Source of the DNA: Ceratothoa steindachneri
Taxonomy: Eukaryota > Arthropoda > Malacostraca > Isopoda > Cymothoidae
Direction of reading: 5' to 3'
Assembly (NCBI GenBank): GCA_963969495.1
Contig: OZ018331.1
Coordinates: forward strand, 151,339,264 to 151,403,263
DNA length: 64,000 bases
In this document: positions 43,691 through 56,532 of the stretch, piece after piece
Numbering within the stretch: position 1 is the first letter of the stretch
How the letters are laid out: each line of letters begins with the position of its first letter
Notes under the pieces: model-generated
Databases searched by the model: none
Seen by the model: the letters and a program-made list of their open reading frames with translations, nothing else
Told to the model about the DNA's origin: nothing
Translations under genes and position numbers: made by a program

Positions 43691-44769
43691 AGATGGCATG
43701 AGTTGCCCGAAAAAAACTCCCCATAAATAAATGCAACAAAGCTCAAGGGCATTTATCGCTTTCTCAAGCCCTACTTTTGTAAATTTTCCCAATTGATAGG
43801 AAAATAAGCCATAATTCTCTATGCACATATACATACACACTTCCATTATAAGTGTCTATAATACATTTCTATAAATTTGTATCACATATACACACACACC
43901 GCCGCCACATTACAAGAATCTTATGGTTTCATCTATAACGCTCTATGTGTACACAGGCACACGCACACACACACACACACACACCACAACTAGCACATTA
44001 CAAGAATCTTTGGGTTGTGTATACACAAAAATATTGTGTTTGTAGGCGTTCGGACACACACGAACACATCTTCATACATCATTTGAGCCATGTCCTTATC
44101 ATACTTTTTTTTATTAGACGGGAATAAAGAAGCGCAGTTTCCATAATCTTCCGCCTGAGACATTTATCGCTTGACTTTTATTCATTTTACAAAAAGAACG
44201 TTCGAGAGAGAAATATTAATCATAATAAAATCTAAGCAGTCATGGAATTATTCTATGAACTGTGAACGATGTAAGTGGGTAGGTGTGGGTAGGGGATAAA
44301 GAAAGGGTGTGGGGACAGATAACTGAAAATAGCCAAGTGGTGAAAAGAGAAAGAAGTGTGGTAGGGTGCAAAGAGATGCTAAGTGCCTGGTGATCAGGCC
44401 TATCGCTTTTAAATATTTTCTTGTTTTGTGTTTCCTTTGTTTTCTTTGGGATAGTTTATATTATTAGGGCGTTCAAAAAATTAATGTTCTTGGATATGTT
44501 ATGCGCATTACTGTTGTAATAATAAAATACTTTAATCACTTTAGTATTATGCTTAGTGTCTTTATGTAGTTTTTTGTCTATCTTGTAGTGAGTGAAAATC
44601 TTGTCTTTTTTTTTTGTCTATCTTGTAGTGAGTGTAAATCTTGTCTCTTGTTTTTTCTTTGATGTCTCCTTTGAAATAGTTGGGTCTTCATCGGTGAATT
44701 CTTGTAGAAATTGGTGAGGTTTCGTAATTAGGTATTGTTTTCTTGGTCGGGTTTCTTGGTTTGGGTAAA
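43691..44769. other. Spacer with (CA)n and short duplications
   Basis: (CA)n at 43964-43984; a ~50-bp tandem duplication TTTGTCTATCTTGTAGTGAG at 44570-44645. The part after 44600 may be the 3' UTR of J1. Confidence 0.45.
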
Positions 44770-46520
44770 AACATTCTCATTCTCATGTGTAGAACGGCCC
44801 TTCTGCTCCGGCAGCTAAAAGACCAGCGGAGCTCGGAAATCTGGCGCGACTTATACTTCTTCTGTTCAGTTTAATCATTTGGACGATATCATTGTTCAAT
44901 ACTCTATTAACCAGTTCCTGCATATTCCTTTTCCGTTCTTCTATGACAACGTTAATGGGACTTAACCCCGCCTCCCGTCGCAACTCTTCCTGGCGTCTTC
45001 TTTCCCGCCTGTATATACCTGTAATTAGGTACACACATTTGTTCTGAACCACTTGTAGTTTCCTCTTTTGTGTCTTCGAGCCACATGAGAGGGCAGAAGC
45101 TGGGTATAGCAGCGTCGATCTTACAAGTGCATTGTAGATTTTTTCTTATTGCTTTCACGGAGATTTCTGAACATGTATAGAGTTTGGACTGCAGCTGTGG
45201 CTTTGGTGATTCTTTCATGGACGTGTTTCTTGTACCCGGTTGAAGTATTCTTCATTCCAATACATTGCACTCCGTGAAGTAGGGATAGCGTCTATCGCCC
45301 ACCCGAACCTCGTATAGTAGTCTTCTGCCTATGGGGACTACTTTGAACTTTTCCTGGTTCGTGCGGATTTTCCACCGGGCCTCGTAGGTGTTAAAGTTTT
45401 CAATTTATGTTGCTGTCATACGAGCTTGCCAAGGCGCATTCCTCCATGGACAAGTGATTATCTGGGTGAAATCATCGGCGAATTGAATGTTGAGGCAAGT
45501 GTAGCTTACAGGGGGTGGGGCATCAGCGGTGTAAATAAATTAGAGAGTTTGGGACAGCTCCCCCCATCCTTGTGGGGGGCCCTTAATGAGCGGAAACTTT
45601 GGTCCGTCCGTGCACCCTAATCTGATATACGCCGCCATCTCCGTGACATAGTCACAGAGAATTCTTTCCTAGTTTTCACTTAGGCCCAGTCGTAAGATCT
45701 TGTACTGCATTCCCCGTTGCTACACCTCATCAAACGCTCTTGATACATCCCGACAAACAATGTCTACGTGACTTCTTTTCCGTTTTGCTTGGGCTAGCTT
45801 TTCCGTGATGACATTAATCGCCATCTCCGTACTTCGCTTCCTCCTAAACCCGAATTGATGTGGGTTGTAGAGGGAGTTCTCCTACAGGTGAGACACCAGT
45901 CTTTGGTTGATGATCTTCTTGAAGAGCTTCCCGCCAAATTCTAGAAGTGAAATTAGCAGGTAGCTCTCCTTCAACGTTGGGTCCTTTCCATGCTTAGGCA
46001 AGAAAATCATCTTAGCCGTTTTATAAGCATCTGGAAAGTATCCCGTGTTCAGACAGGCGTTAAATATCCTTCTCATCCCTTCGGTGACATTGGCTGGTGT
46101 TCTTTCAAAGTTTAACTTTGTAAGCCCCGATTGCCCTGGGACTTTTTTTTCGGAAGGAGCGGAGCGCGCCGAGTAATTCTTCTTCTGTAATCTCAGCGTC
46201 TTTGTCGTCGCGCTGTCTACACACCTGGTGGCGAGGGTGCGTCTTGTGTATTTGGTCGTTAAGCTCGTCTATGATGTTGCTTTCAAACTCGAGGTCATAG
46301 GCTTCGTTTTCCTCCTCAGTTACACTGAAGATTTTTCCCAATAACTTCGGAATAGGTCTTCAATTCTTCCTTCTTCCGTTTCCATGTTTCTGTTTTCTTT
46401 TTGTAGTTTGATCTTCTTCCCAGTCGATCCTTTGAGAGCTCTGATCTTATTTTAAGATTCTTTGGGAGTTGCTTCGTGATCGAGGCTATCGATCGCACCA
46501 TCCTATCGTCTCCATTATTG
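44770..46520 (-). pseudogene. Jockey-like LINE RT remnant (copy J1)
   Basis: Minus-strand fragments in order: linker (46501-46105, EITEEELLGALRSFRKKSP), RT entry RRIFNACLNTGYFPDAYKTA and SYLLISLLEFGGKLFKKIIN, RRKRSTEMAINVITEKLAQA, CRDVSRAFDEV (motif A), IQFADDFTQI (motif C, near 45470), then ALVRSTLLYPASALSCG and RRERRRQEELRREAGLSP (C-terminal domain, to 44783). Several frameshifts and stops. Gag and endonuclease are missing (5'-truncated at about 46520). Confidence 0.78.
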
Positions 46521-47464
46521 TTCGAATGGAATTACGTCTTACGTCTTGAAAAAGTTAGAAGTTAAAAGTATATAGTTAGACTAGAGTGGATAGTAATCAT
46601 TAGGGTACAGTGATGAAATGGAATGAGTAAGAGTTAGTGCAGGTTGCTGGGTGACCAGCTATCACTTGAGTTCTGGTCTTCGACTTTTATACCCTATCAT
46701 TTATTCAAATGTTTAGGGGCTCTCACGCCTCTATTCTTCTTCTAAGATTATCTTTTGTTATATTTGAATATTTCGCAGTTGTCGGTGACTTTTATACTTT
46801 GTTTTCAGTTCTATAGGGATTCCTATATTATCTATATATTGGTACGGGGTTAGCTCCATTTAACGGTTTTCCGCCCCTAAAATCTTCTCTATTGATTGCT
46901 CTATGGGGATCTCCATCTTCCTCTTTTCTTCTTTGTCTTGAAGTGTTTCTAGTTTGTTACATATTCTGGCTCCATCTCTATCTCATGGTGCAGATCTATC
47001 TGCCTCTTGCGCTCTCTCCTTCTTGTATTTGTAACTAATAGTACGCCACTGTTCTGTACTCTCTGTAATTTCACGTTGTTGGTTTTATTTAGATTGCTGA
47101 GTGGAATTGAGGGATATAATAATACTAATTTACACAGAAGGTTGTAGATTTTGATTTTATTTTTGTATTTAGGTTTTTTAACTAGTAAAGTTTCGCTAAG
47201 TTAGCTTTTGCTAGTCTGATTCTTTCGGTGGTGTGCTTTAGGTACCCGTTTGAAGTTATTTTTAGTCCTAGGGCCTTGCCTTCCTTTTGGTATCTGTACC
47301 TTTCTTCGTTAATCGTTACTATTGATGTTTTTCTTCGTCATATAGGAATAATGGTAAACTTGTTTGCGTTTGTCCTTATCTTCCATTTTTTTTCAAAGTT
47401 ATTTATATTTTCGATTTCTGCAGCAGTGATTCTGGCTGACGTTGGTGGGTGCCTGTATGGACTA
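46521..47464 (-). pseudogene. 3' part of Jockey-like copy J2 (RT C-terminus and 3' UTR)
   Basis: The minus strand after the RT core gives FEKKWKIRTNANKFTIIP (about 47390) and further broken C-terminal sequence to 46980, followed by AT-rich 3' UTR sequence to about 46521, where J1 begins. Confidence 0.6.
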
Positions 47465-48752
47465 TTAACGATTATCGAGATGTCGTCTGTGTAATTGTAC
47501 GTATTTGGTGTTATCGTAGATTGGATTTAGAAGGTTACCTGTATATATAGTATATAACGGAAGACTGAGACATCCTCCTTGTGGAACGCCATGATTGATT
47601 TCATATTCGGGTTTTCGCTTACTTTCTATGCTGATGAATGCTGTGCCGTCTGTGATGTAGTCACATATGCATTTTGTTAGGATAGGTGGAAGTCCTAATC
47701 TTTTGACCTTGTATTTTAATTCTATTCTCCAGGCCTTATCAAAAGCCTTATGCACGTCTCTTAATACCAGGTCTGTGTATTTTCTATCATATTTGGCTTT
47801 GGCTATTGTTTCTAGTATTACGGCCAGTGCCGTCTCGGTACTTCTAACTTTCCTGAGCCCGTGTTGGTGGCTAGGAATTAGATCGTCGTCTTCTAAGTGT
47901 TGGCTCAATCTCCTGACGATCAATTTTTCAAGTAGTTTGGCCACTGTTTCTAGTAGAGTTATCTGCCTGAAGTTTCCTGGTTGGTCAGGGGGCTTGCCTG
48001 GTTTGGGCGAAAATATTATTTTTCCTCTTTTCAGGGCGTCAGGAAAATACCCCGCGCTCTTTGCTTGGTGTTGTTTAGAGTATAATTTAATTCCTCAAGT
48101 GTTATTGGGTCTACTCCTTGTTCCATCATTACTGTATCAGAAGCAGAGTGATTGGGTGTTACTTCTCCTTTGTTTCTCTCCATCTCTTCAACTATTCTAA
48201 GTTCATCGTCGCGGTCAAAATCTTCGTTTTCTTCAGGTGATATGTTGAAAACATTATGCCAGTGTTCTCTACACGCGGCCCCAATTTGTTCTGGTTCTAG
48301 CGATCTACTCCATTGTATTTGATGGCTATTTTTGTTATCGACTTTTTATTTCCTCTCACCATGCTGATCTTTTGCCATAATTTTGTAGGATTTAGTTTGG
48401 AGTCTATCCTGTCTATTATCTGGTCCCATCTTATGCCTCTCACTGTCGTAATTGTTGTTTTCATTTCCGTCCTAATGTTGAGGAGGCGTTCTCTATCACC
48501 TCTTTCTGGACCAAGTCGCTCTATCTTTTATCTTAGTTTTAAATATCTATTTTCCAAATCTGCTAATTGCGGTGTATACCGATGATGTGGCAATGTTCTA
48601 AACGTTGTTCTAGGTATATGATTTTTGTCTGTATCTATCAGCTTTTTCATCATGTTATTTAGTGCCTCATCGATCTCTTCCAGGGTTGCATCATTTAGAT
48701 CTGGTTGCTGGTAATTTGCTAAGTCTTCGGCGTAATCGCGCCAGTTAGCCTT
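47465..48752 (-). pseudogene. Jockey-like LINE reverse transcriptase of copy J2
   Basis: RT entry region (48200-47950, broken), then an open stretch 47944-47465: LLEKLIVRRLSQHL, LRDVHKAFDKAW (motif A), HGVPQGGCLSLPLYTIYTGN (motif B). Motif C reads TYNYTDDIS in the next frame (47497-47472), so a 1-bp indel separates B and C. All catalytic Asp codons survive. Confidence 0.82.
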
Positions 48753-49430
48753 TTAAAGCTTTTTCTGACTAAGCATTTTATTTGTAGAGGGTCTGCGGAC
48801 ACTGTTACTACCACCATTTCGTGATCGCTGATGTTTTGGTGGACTTCTTTCTATCAAATAATTATATTGGAATTTAGGGGAAGCTAGCACGATGTCTGAT
48901 TTAGTTGCTCTTCTTAAGCAGATATACGTAGGGAATTCCGGTCCGATCCTCTCAACTATGTCTCTTGCTATTAGCAGATCCACGTTTCTCCTGCTGTTGT
49001 TGAAATGGGTTGTATACCCTGAGGCTCTTGTTCGGGCGTTCAGGTCTCCTAAGAATAATACTTCTTCACTTTGTCCAAATACCTCAAATAAATTATGTAT
49101 GGGCACATATTCCCTCCTTGGGGGTTGGTACCCTGCAGTAATTATTATATCTCCTGTTCCAGCTTTTACCTTGATGGCTAAGTAGGCCTCATCTAATTCT
49201 TTCAATATTGTAAATTTTGTCATTTCGGACGGCTATCGCTACTCCGTTGTAGTTTTATATTTTCACTTGTCTGGTAGATTGTTGTATAGTTAAAGATTTT
49301 AATGGGCTTTATTTCCGGATCGATGTTGATTTCATTTAGTAGGATGATCTGAAGGTCAATTTTGAAGTATGAATTACAATGCAAATGCCTTTTGGCATCC
49401 CAACCAGACACATTGACTTCCTATTTTAAG
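48753..49430 (-). pseudogene. AP endonuclease domain of copy J2
   Basis: Minus strand: LLNEINIDPEIK (Glu block), AIKVKAGTGDIIITAGYQPP, VLFLGDLNARTRASG, SDIVLASPKFQYN and a degraded SDHE block near 48840. Two frameshifts (near 49222 and 48830). It belongs to the same ORF2 as the RT downstream. Confidence 0.78.
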
Positions 49431-49757
49431 CTTTCTTTTCCTTTCCATTTTGAATCTTATTCTTCCAGTGAAGTTCTTCTCTCAGCTTTCTTTAGCTCTC
49501 TTTCGTAGAGAGACTTTGTTCAACCGCTTCTTTTCTTTTTAAATTCTTCTCTCTTTATATTAAAGAATATCTCTTTCGGGATTATTATTCCTCCACTAAT
49601 TAGAGATTTGTGGACTTCGTTATCTGAATACGGCCCTTCGAATTCGTACTTAAAATGCCCTTTTTTAATCCCTATGATGATTTCCTTATTGTTTTCTATG
49701 GGGATGGGTCTATCTTCAGGGGCGTATGTATACTCTCAGATTAATGCGCTTTTTTCC

Positions 49758-50975
49758 TTATTTTCCTTCTGGGTTTGGTGGTGGGATTCCTCGTTTCCTG
49801 CTTCTTCTATTGCTTTTTTTTCCTGTTGAGTTTCGGAGCAGCCAGCCTGCCTTGGCTACAGGTAATTCCACTTCCATTCCCTCTTCCTCTTCCTGTGCTT
49901 GCTTGTTCCTAAGTCTTGGATCTTTTTGTAACCCTGGGTTGATACTAGTCAATTGGATGGAGGGCTCATTTTCACCTGCTTCTGTTTGGGTTTCGGGTGT
50001 CGGGGTGGTGTATTTGATACGTCCCCCGATGGCGGGTTCTCCGGGAACCACACAGGTTCCAACCCGTTATTACTTAGCATTTTGTTAAGTTCCTTGGAAT
50101 AGGTTCCAGCGTTCGCAACGTTGATTACGTGAGCATGTAGTGTGCACGCCAGTATGTTTAAAGATTTTTCCTGTTTGAGCTCTATTATATTTTTTGCCGG
50201 TACTATTTGTTCCGCTGTTGCCTTAGCTACTTTGGCATATGTTTGGTTCTTCTTTTCCTCCTCAAGCCATATCTTCTCTCTCCTCTTCCTCTCGATAATC
50301 TCCCTCTTAATGGGACAAGCCATCACCATCGTGCAATGGGTCACGCCACAATTCGCGCACTTCTTTTCTTGGCTTTTACAATCTTTCCATGTGTGTAAAG
50401 TTGAACTGCATTCTGAGCATTTTGTTTCTCCTTTTGGGGATCAGTCCCTAGACGTATTTTGATCTAAAGCGAAGAAGCAGAAACAAGTGAGAACATTTAT
50501 GAACTCATCGATTTTGATTTGGTCCTGGGTTATCTTTAGGTGCCATGCCTGTTTCTCTGAACAAAACTTTATAAACATGGGTGTACTCTTCATTGTTAGT
50601 TTTGTTCCTGAATTTCACAACTTCCTTGACTTTAGCCCATTCTTGTCATTTTTCGATCTCTTCTTTTATTTCCGTTGCCGTATGCTCCCCTATCCATGGA
50701 TTTATCTGTCGACAGTATATGGCCTTTTGCGCCTCCATTTGTGGAGGAACTTTAGCTTCTAGTCCGATTTTCTGGAAGCTTGGTGTGGCTTTCTCACTGA
50801 GTAATTTATCCATAACTTTTTCCGTTTGACAAATGGCCACATAGCTGGTTGAGTAGTCTAGGAGTCGGATGAGTACTATTCCTAGTTCCTCATATATCAC
50901 GTTGAATACAAAAGTGCGTTCCGATTTTTGTGCTCTTTTTATGGTTCGCAAAGGGACCTTTTTTGTTCCTTCCAT
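49758..50975 (-). pseudogene. Jockey-like Gag (ORF1) of copy J2
   Basis: Opening frame 50975-50646 (MEGTKKVPLRTIKRA; LIRLLDYSTSYVAIC; KIGLEAKVPPQMEAQKAIYC), a broken middle with CCHC knuckles (CSECSSTLHTWKDC, CANCGVTHCTMVMAC) at about 50420-50310, and a basic plus Pro-rich end (ILACTLHAHVINVANAGTYS, WFPENPPSG) to 49758. The knuckles indicate RNA binding in a ribonucleoprotein particle. Two or more frameshifts. Confidence 0.82.
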
Positions 50976-51704
<729 letters not shown>

Positions 51705-51830
51705 TAAAAAATCGAGTGAAAAGACGGACGCAGATAAAGGCGGTCCGCCATAAGTGTTAATTTTATTCGTGCAAAAACTTTATTTACACATCTTCTTTCA
51801 ATAAAGAGTTACAAGAAGAGGGGCCTCAAC

Positions 51831-53353
51831 ATGGGAAAAGCCCCTCATGACTGCAAGAGGATCTCCCTCCGTACCATAGGGATGGGGGGAGGGCATCAAA
51901 ACCTGAAAAAAATGGAAGTGATTCAAACGATATATAAAAAGATCAACGTGGTGCTGATCAGACTCCTAGACACTCCCAATGGATATGCAACCATTTGCAG
52001 CACAATGGGGGACGTCGAGAGGCTGGTCTCCGATGAGGCTCAAGCTCATCTCAAAAAGATTGGGCTTGAAGCCAGTATACCGCAAGAAATCCTGGCCCAA
52101 CAAACCATCATACTAACGAGACTGGACCCAATCTTTACAGAAATTCCTGTGAATAAATCAAAAACCAACTCACGGCGAAATAAGAGTGGGCCTGCATCAC
52201 AGCAGTCTACAAATTTGGAAAAGGAAACGGCATGGTGAAGGTAGTCTTCAGTACCATCGATATGGCAAACCGAGCCAAAAACGATGGGCTGCTCGGCTTT
52301 TACCTGAAAGTTAGCCCTGAACAAATTGAAAAAGGAGATTACATACAAATCAATGCTGCTTCAAGTGCTATGCAGGCGAACAACACGCTACTAAAGACTG
52401 CACAACCGCCGACTCTGCATGCTCCAACTGCGCTAAAACCGGGCACGGTTGGAAAGAGTGCAGGGAAAGGGTGCAAAAGTGCATAAATTGTGGGGGTGAC
52501 CACAGGGCCCTGGCCATGAGGTGCCCAATTCGGAAAGAGGCGATGCGCAAAAAACGAGAAAGGATAAAGAAATAAAAAGAAGAGAGGAAAAAAAACACGT
52601 ACGCGGATACAGCGGCAAGAACTACCACTCCGACACGAACAAACACTACGAGGTTGGTCATGCCTAAGGAAGGGCAAGAAATCATGGCCATGGTCATGGT
52701 TGCCCACCTGGCAAACCTTACAAACCCCGGTTCCTTCTCATCCCACCTCAACCTTCTTCTTGAGAAGAATGGTTGTAACAAAAAGGTTTGGTTTCCCGAA
52801 AACCCAGACTCGGCGGGCCTTTTTAATCTCGAGTTCTTCGAAGAAGAAAAGAGGGCACCTTCAAGTAATTGGGTAAAGGAAACTGAAAAAGAAGAAGAAG
52901 GGAAAATACAAACGCCTTCGGATGGAGAAGAAGAGAAAAAAGGCGCAAAGAAGAAAAGGAAGAAGATTAAGAAGACTCCCGAGAAAACGCCGCAGAAACA
53001 ACAATACACTTCAGACGAGGAAGAAGAGGAGGATGGAAAACACCGAAGGGTTCCCTCTCACCAAGAAAAAGGAAATCCTCGAAAGAAGCCTCCTTTTCGA
53101 CGGGAAAGACGTGGGTCTACGTGTTTTCGGCTCCCTCCTGTCCCCTGCCGTCAAAGACGACTTGGAACTACTTATCATCGGTCTAGCTGCGGGTGAGTAC
53201 AAATGGACGTACGAGGGACCATACTCCAGGAAAGAAGTGTCGGCTCTTCTCCTGAAATCCCTAGTTTACATAAACCCTAGAGACGTACATAACGTAAACA
53301 TGACGACATTTAAAGCTATACGTAGTGGACAAAAAACATCGCAAATTAAATAG
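51831..53353 (+). pseudogene. Jockey-like Gag of a Gag-only unit (copy J4)
   Basis: Frames in order: MGKAPHDCKRISLRTIGMGG, VVLIRLLDTPNGYATICST, KIGLEASIPQEILAQQT (51831-52238); a frameshift; YLKVSPEQIEKGDYIQI; knuckles CFKCYAGEQHATKDC, CSNCAKTGHGWKEC, CINCGGDHRALAMRC (52350-52530); a stop at about 52573; VAHLANLTNPGSFSSHLNLL, VWFPENPDSAG (52654-52830); and the end ALLLKSLVYINPRDVHNVNM..KTSQIK (53250-53353). The end aligns with the Gag end of J3 (ALKAGSIVVCPKSCYN), so Gag is complete. No endonuclease or RT follows. Confidence 0.82.
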
Positions 53354-53600
53354 TGAATGCGGAAAAGAGAGCAATCAAAGTGAATAATAATAGTGAGATA
53401 ATAAAAGATGGAAAAAATGGGTGTGAGATAGTAGGAGAGGTTATAGAGAGAAAAGGTGTAACAGTAGAAGAATATGTGTGCCAGCTTTCCTGGCATTGTC
53501 TTCACGTCGTCTTCTTTGTTCGTAAGCATTTCTGATGAGAATAATAAAGCGTTCAAGCCTTTGTAAACGTACGGCTTAGAGCTTGTGGCCTAGAGTTTAC
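53354..53600 (+). other. 3' UTR of J4
   Basis: Non-coding sequence after the J4 Gag end, with an AATAATAAAG signal-like motif at 53540-53550. The next ~300 bp to 53910 is AT-rich and shows no gene; it includes the J3 3' end on the other strand. Confidence 0.45.
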
Positions 53601-53910
53601 TCGTAACTAAGCATTTACACATGTTAGATCGTTTCCTATTTTACTTTGTCCACTTCGGATCTTTTATATTGACTGCATTTATACTTTGTTGATTTAAGGA
53701 TCCCTCTTTATTTGAGTGTTTGTTTGTCCTTTTTTTTTGCACATCTGATCGTATATAACGATCTCATTTATAATTTGTTAAAGTCACGTTACTTTACATT
53801 GGTTGTATGTCCACTACGGATCTTTTTTGTTACTTTTTTATATATAAAACATGTGAACTATGGTTCCCATTGTCCTTACTTTGCAAATTTTTGTTTTTTC
53901 CGGTAAATCT

Positions 53911-55630
53911 TTATCTGGATAAAGGTAAAACATCCTCCTGCGTACGCAGGCGGCTGCTCTTAAATCCACGTTTGTAGAGTCGTAATCGGTTTTCATAATC
54001 TGCTTGTCGTACTTCTTTATTCGTCCACTCGTCGATTTTCGTCCAAATTGATTTTGCCCTATTGTGAAGGATCATATTTAGGGGTTCTACCTCCGCGAGG
54101 GCGTAGAGTCTGGTCGAAGGTATGAAGTCCATTTTGGACGCACCAAGGATGAAGCGGAGTGCCTGATTTTGTATCGCTTGCATTTTACTTAATTGGGTAT
54201 TTCACTCCAGGTGCAACGAAAGAGCGGGATACAGCAAGATAGGTCTCACTAGGGCTAGGTATAATTTTCTCTTATTCCGGAGGGAGAGTCTCTTAAACCT
54301 ATATAGTTGGCGTAAACGAAGGTTGGCCTGTGCGACTTTCGAGTTGACGTGTGTACCGTATCCCGATGACGTCATAATTAACCCGAGAACGCGGGCTTCG
54401 CGTGAATACGGGTAAAATTCGTCCCACACTAAGATCTCTGCCGTCTTTCTGCGTCCTATGGGAAGAACCTTAAACTTCTCCTCATTGGTGCGTATTTTAT
54501 TCCGGGCTTCATAGGCATTAAGGTGGTCTATTTCCCCCGCCGTCCTGTTTGCAATGTCGATAGAGTTGAGGTAATCGCTGGTGATTTATTGCGATATATT
54601 GTCTGCTAGTTGAATATACTTCGCGTAATCTTGGGTAGGTTGGGGAAGATCGCTGGTGTAGACTGTGTACAGGGTCGGACTCAGGCAACCTCTTTGAGGC
54701 ACCCCGGTTTCCATAGGGAATGGCTGACCTTCGATGCTGTTGATTTTAATGGTCGCCTCGCGGTCCTCAAGGTAGTCGCAAAGAAGTCTGGTAATATTGG
54801 TGTCCATGTTCAGGTCACAGAGCTTCTTTTTAAGTCCGGGGATCCATACTTTATCAAAGGCAGATGATACATCCCTGAGTACCAAATCAACCCTCCTGTC
54901 ATCAGCCTTAGCGACGGCGATGTTCTCCGTCAGCAGGGCTATGGCCGTTTCGGTTCCCAGGTGCCTCCGGAATCCATGTTGTTGTTCATTGTATCCTCCG
55001 TTTTCTTCTAGGAAGTCTCTCAGCCTGTCGTTTATTAACTTTTCAAGGAGATTTCCCAAGAACTCCAGGAGTGATATGGGCCTGTAGCTCTTTATTTCCC
55101 CTTTGGGCTTTCCCGGCTTCAATAAAAAAATCATCCTGACCCTTTTGAGTCGATCGGGGAAGTAACCAGCGTTAAGACAAGCGTTAAATAGGTTCAGAAC
55201 CGCCATTCTGATATTCATGGGAGCATTGATCAGGTGAGCCTTGGTGATGCCCGAAATGCCGGGGCCTTTTGTTTGAAGCTCCTGAGAGCAGCCTCAAATT
55301 CGTCATGGGTAAATGGTCTACCCTCTTCCTCCGTTTGTCTGGTGGTATCGACGAAACCGAAGGGAGTCGAACCTGTGATCGTGAACCTGTTTTGCCAATG
55401 GTTCCTGAAGTGACGCTCGATCTCTTGGTCATCCGAGATTTTCTCCACGTTGACTCTGATATTAATGTTAGTTCTGGTGGCGAGAGAGTGCCGCTCAGCT
55501 TCCTAAGTTGGCTCCAAAATCTCCTGGGATCTCCTTCCTCATCTATCCGATCTATCAACCCGTCCCAGATTGTTCTCGATTGTTCCGCTATGAGCAATTT
55601 CAACTCCAGACGGAGGTTCCGGAGCTCCCG
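53911..55630 (-). pseudogene. Jockey-like LINE reverse transcriptase of copy J3
   Basis: Largest open stretch 55218-54586: LNLFNACLNAGYFPDRLKRV, SYRPISLLEFLGNLLEKLIN, HGFRRHLGTETAIAL, LRDVSSAFDKVW (motif A), TGVPQRGCLSPTLYTVYTSD (motif B), YIQLADNIS at the position of FADD (motif C, now LADN, so the second catalytic Asp is lost). C-terminal pieces: AQANLRLRQLYRFKRLSLRN (54340) and MQAIQNQALRFILGASKMDF (54183 on). Upstream linker 55603-55230. Frameshifts near 55190, 54585, 54200. Confidence 0.85.
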
Positions 55631-56532
55631 GTAGCGGTCTGCCGTAAATCCAATGCGACCTATTTCACCAACCAGCCTGTCCTTTCGTTCCAGCGTGGCG
55701 CTGGGAGAGTCCTGTACTCGACTCTGGGGATGGTTGTTCTGTCCGCCTCCACCAGCCTTGTCATGATTTCGTCTAGGTGACTATCAAGATCTTCTAGTGA
55801 CGACCCGTCCAGATGATCCAATTGGTAGTCCTGTAGAAGTCCTTTGTACTCCTCCCAGTTTGCTTTAGGCATGCACCTCCGAAATGGAATCTCCACCTGT
55901 ATAGGGGACGTAGAGACGGTAGTGACCATGCTTATATGGTCCGATGGGGTGTATGGGCCATGAACTGTCAACTGGTTAAGCACAAAGTTGGAATTCACAA
56001 GGACGATATCCGGGGTCGTCGAGGATCTCCTCGTCAAGTACGTCGGAAAGTCCGGACCGACTCTACGTACCAGGTCTCAGTTGATGAGCATGCTCAGAGT
56101 GGTTCCCGATCCATTGAAACCAGAGGTGTAGCCAGCCTCTCTGCACCTGACATTGAGATCGCCGATCAAGATGGTACGGGCGTCTTGGGGGTTGATAGCC
56201 CACTGCGATGGCAAGGTCGTCGAAGATTATCTTAATCTTGATGGCCAGATATGACTCTTCTAAATCTGTGATTTCCCTGAATTTGATGCCATTGCGAATC
56301 GCTATTGCGACGCCGTCGAATCTTTAGTTAGAGTGGTTAGCCGATATAACATCGTGGTTATATATATTCAGGGGACTCGCGTCCGAACCGATGCCATGTT
56401 CTGAGATCAGTACAATGTCAGGGTCCACTTCGCGTATGATGTTATTGTTACGCGAATTTTTTGGTTCCCCATCTATTGACATTCAGCGAGAAGATCTTGA
56501 TTTTATTTACGAACTTGATATTATGAGCCATG
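55631..56532 (-). pseudogene. AP endonuclease domain of copy J3
   Basis: Minus strand starts IKIFSLNVN (near 56490) and continues in broken frames to SSTTPDIVLVNSNFVLNQLT + VHGPYTPSDHISMVTTVS (56037-55900), the C-terminal SDH block. The middle (56450-56060) has many stops. It links Gag and RT of J3. Confidence 0.75.
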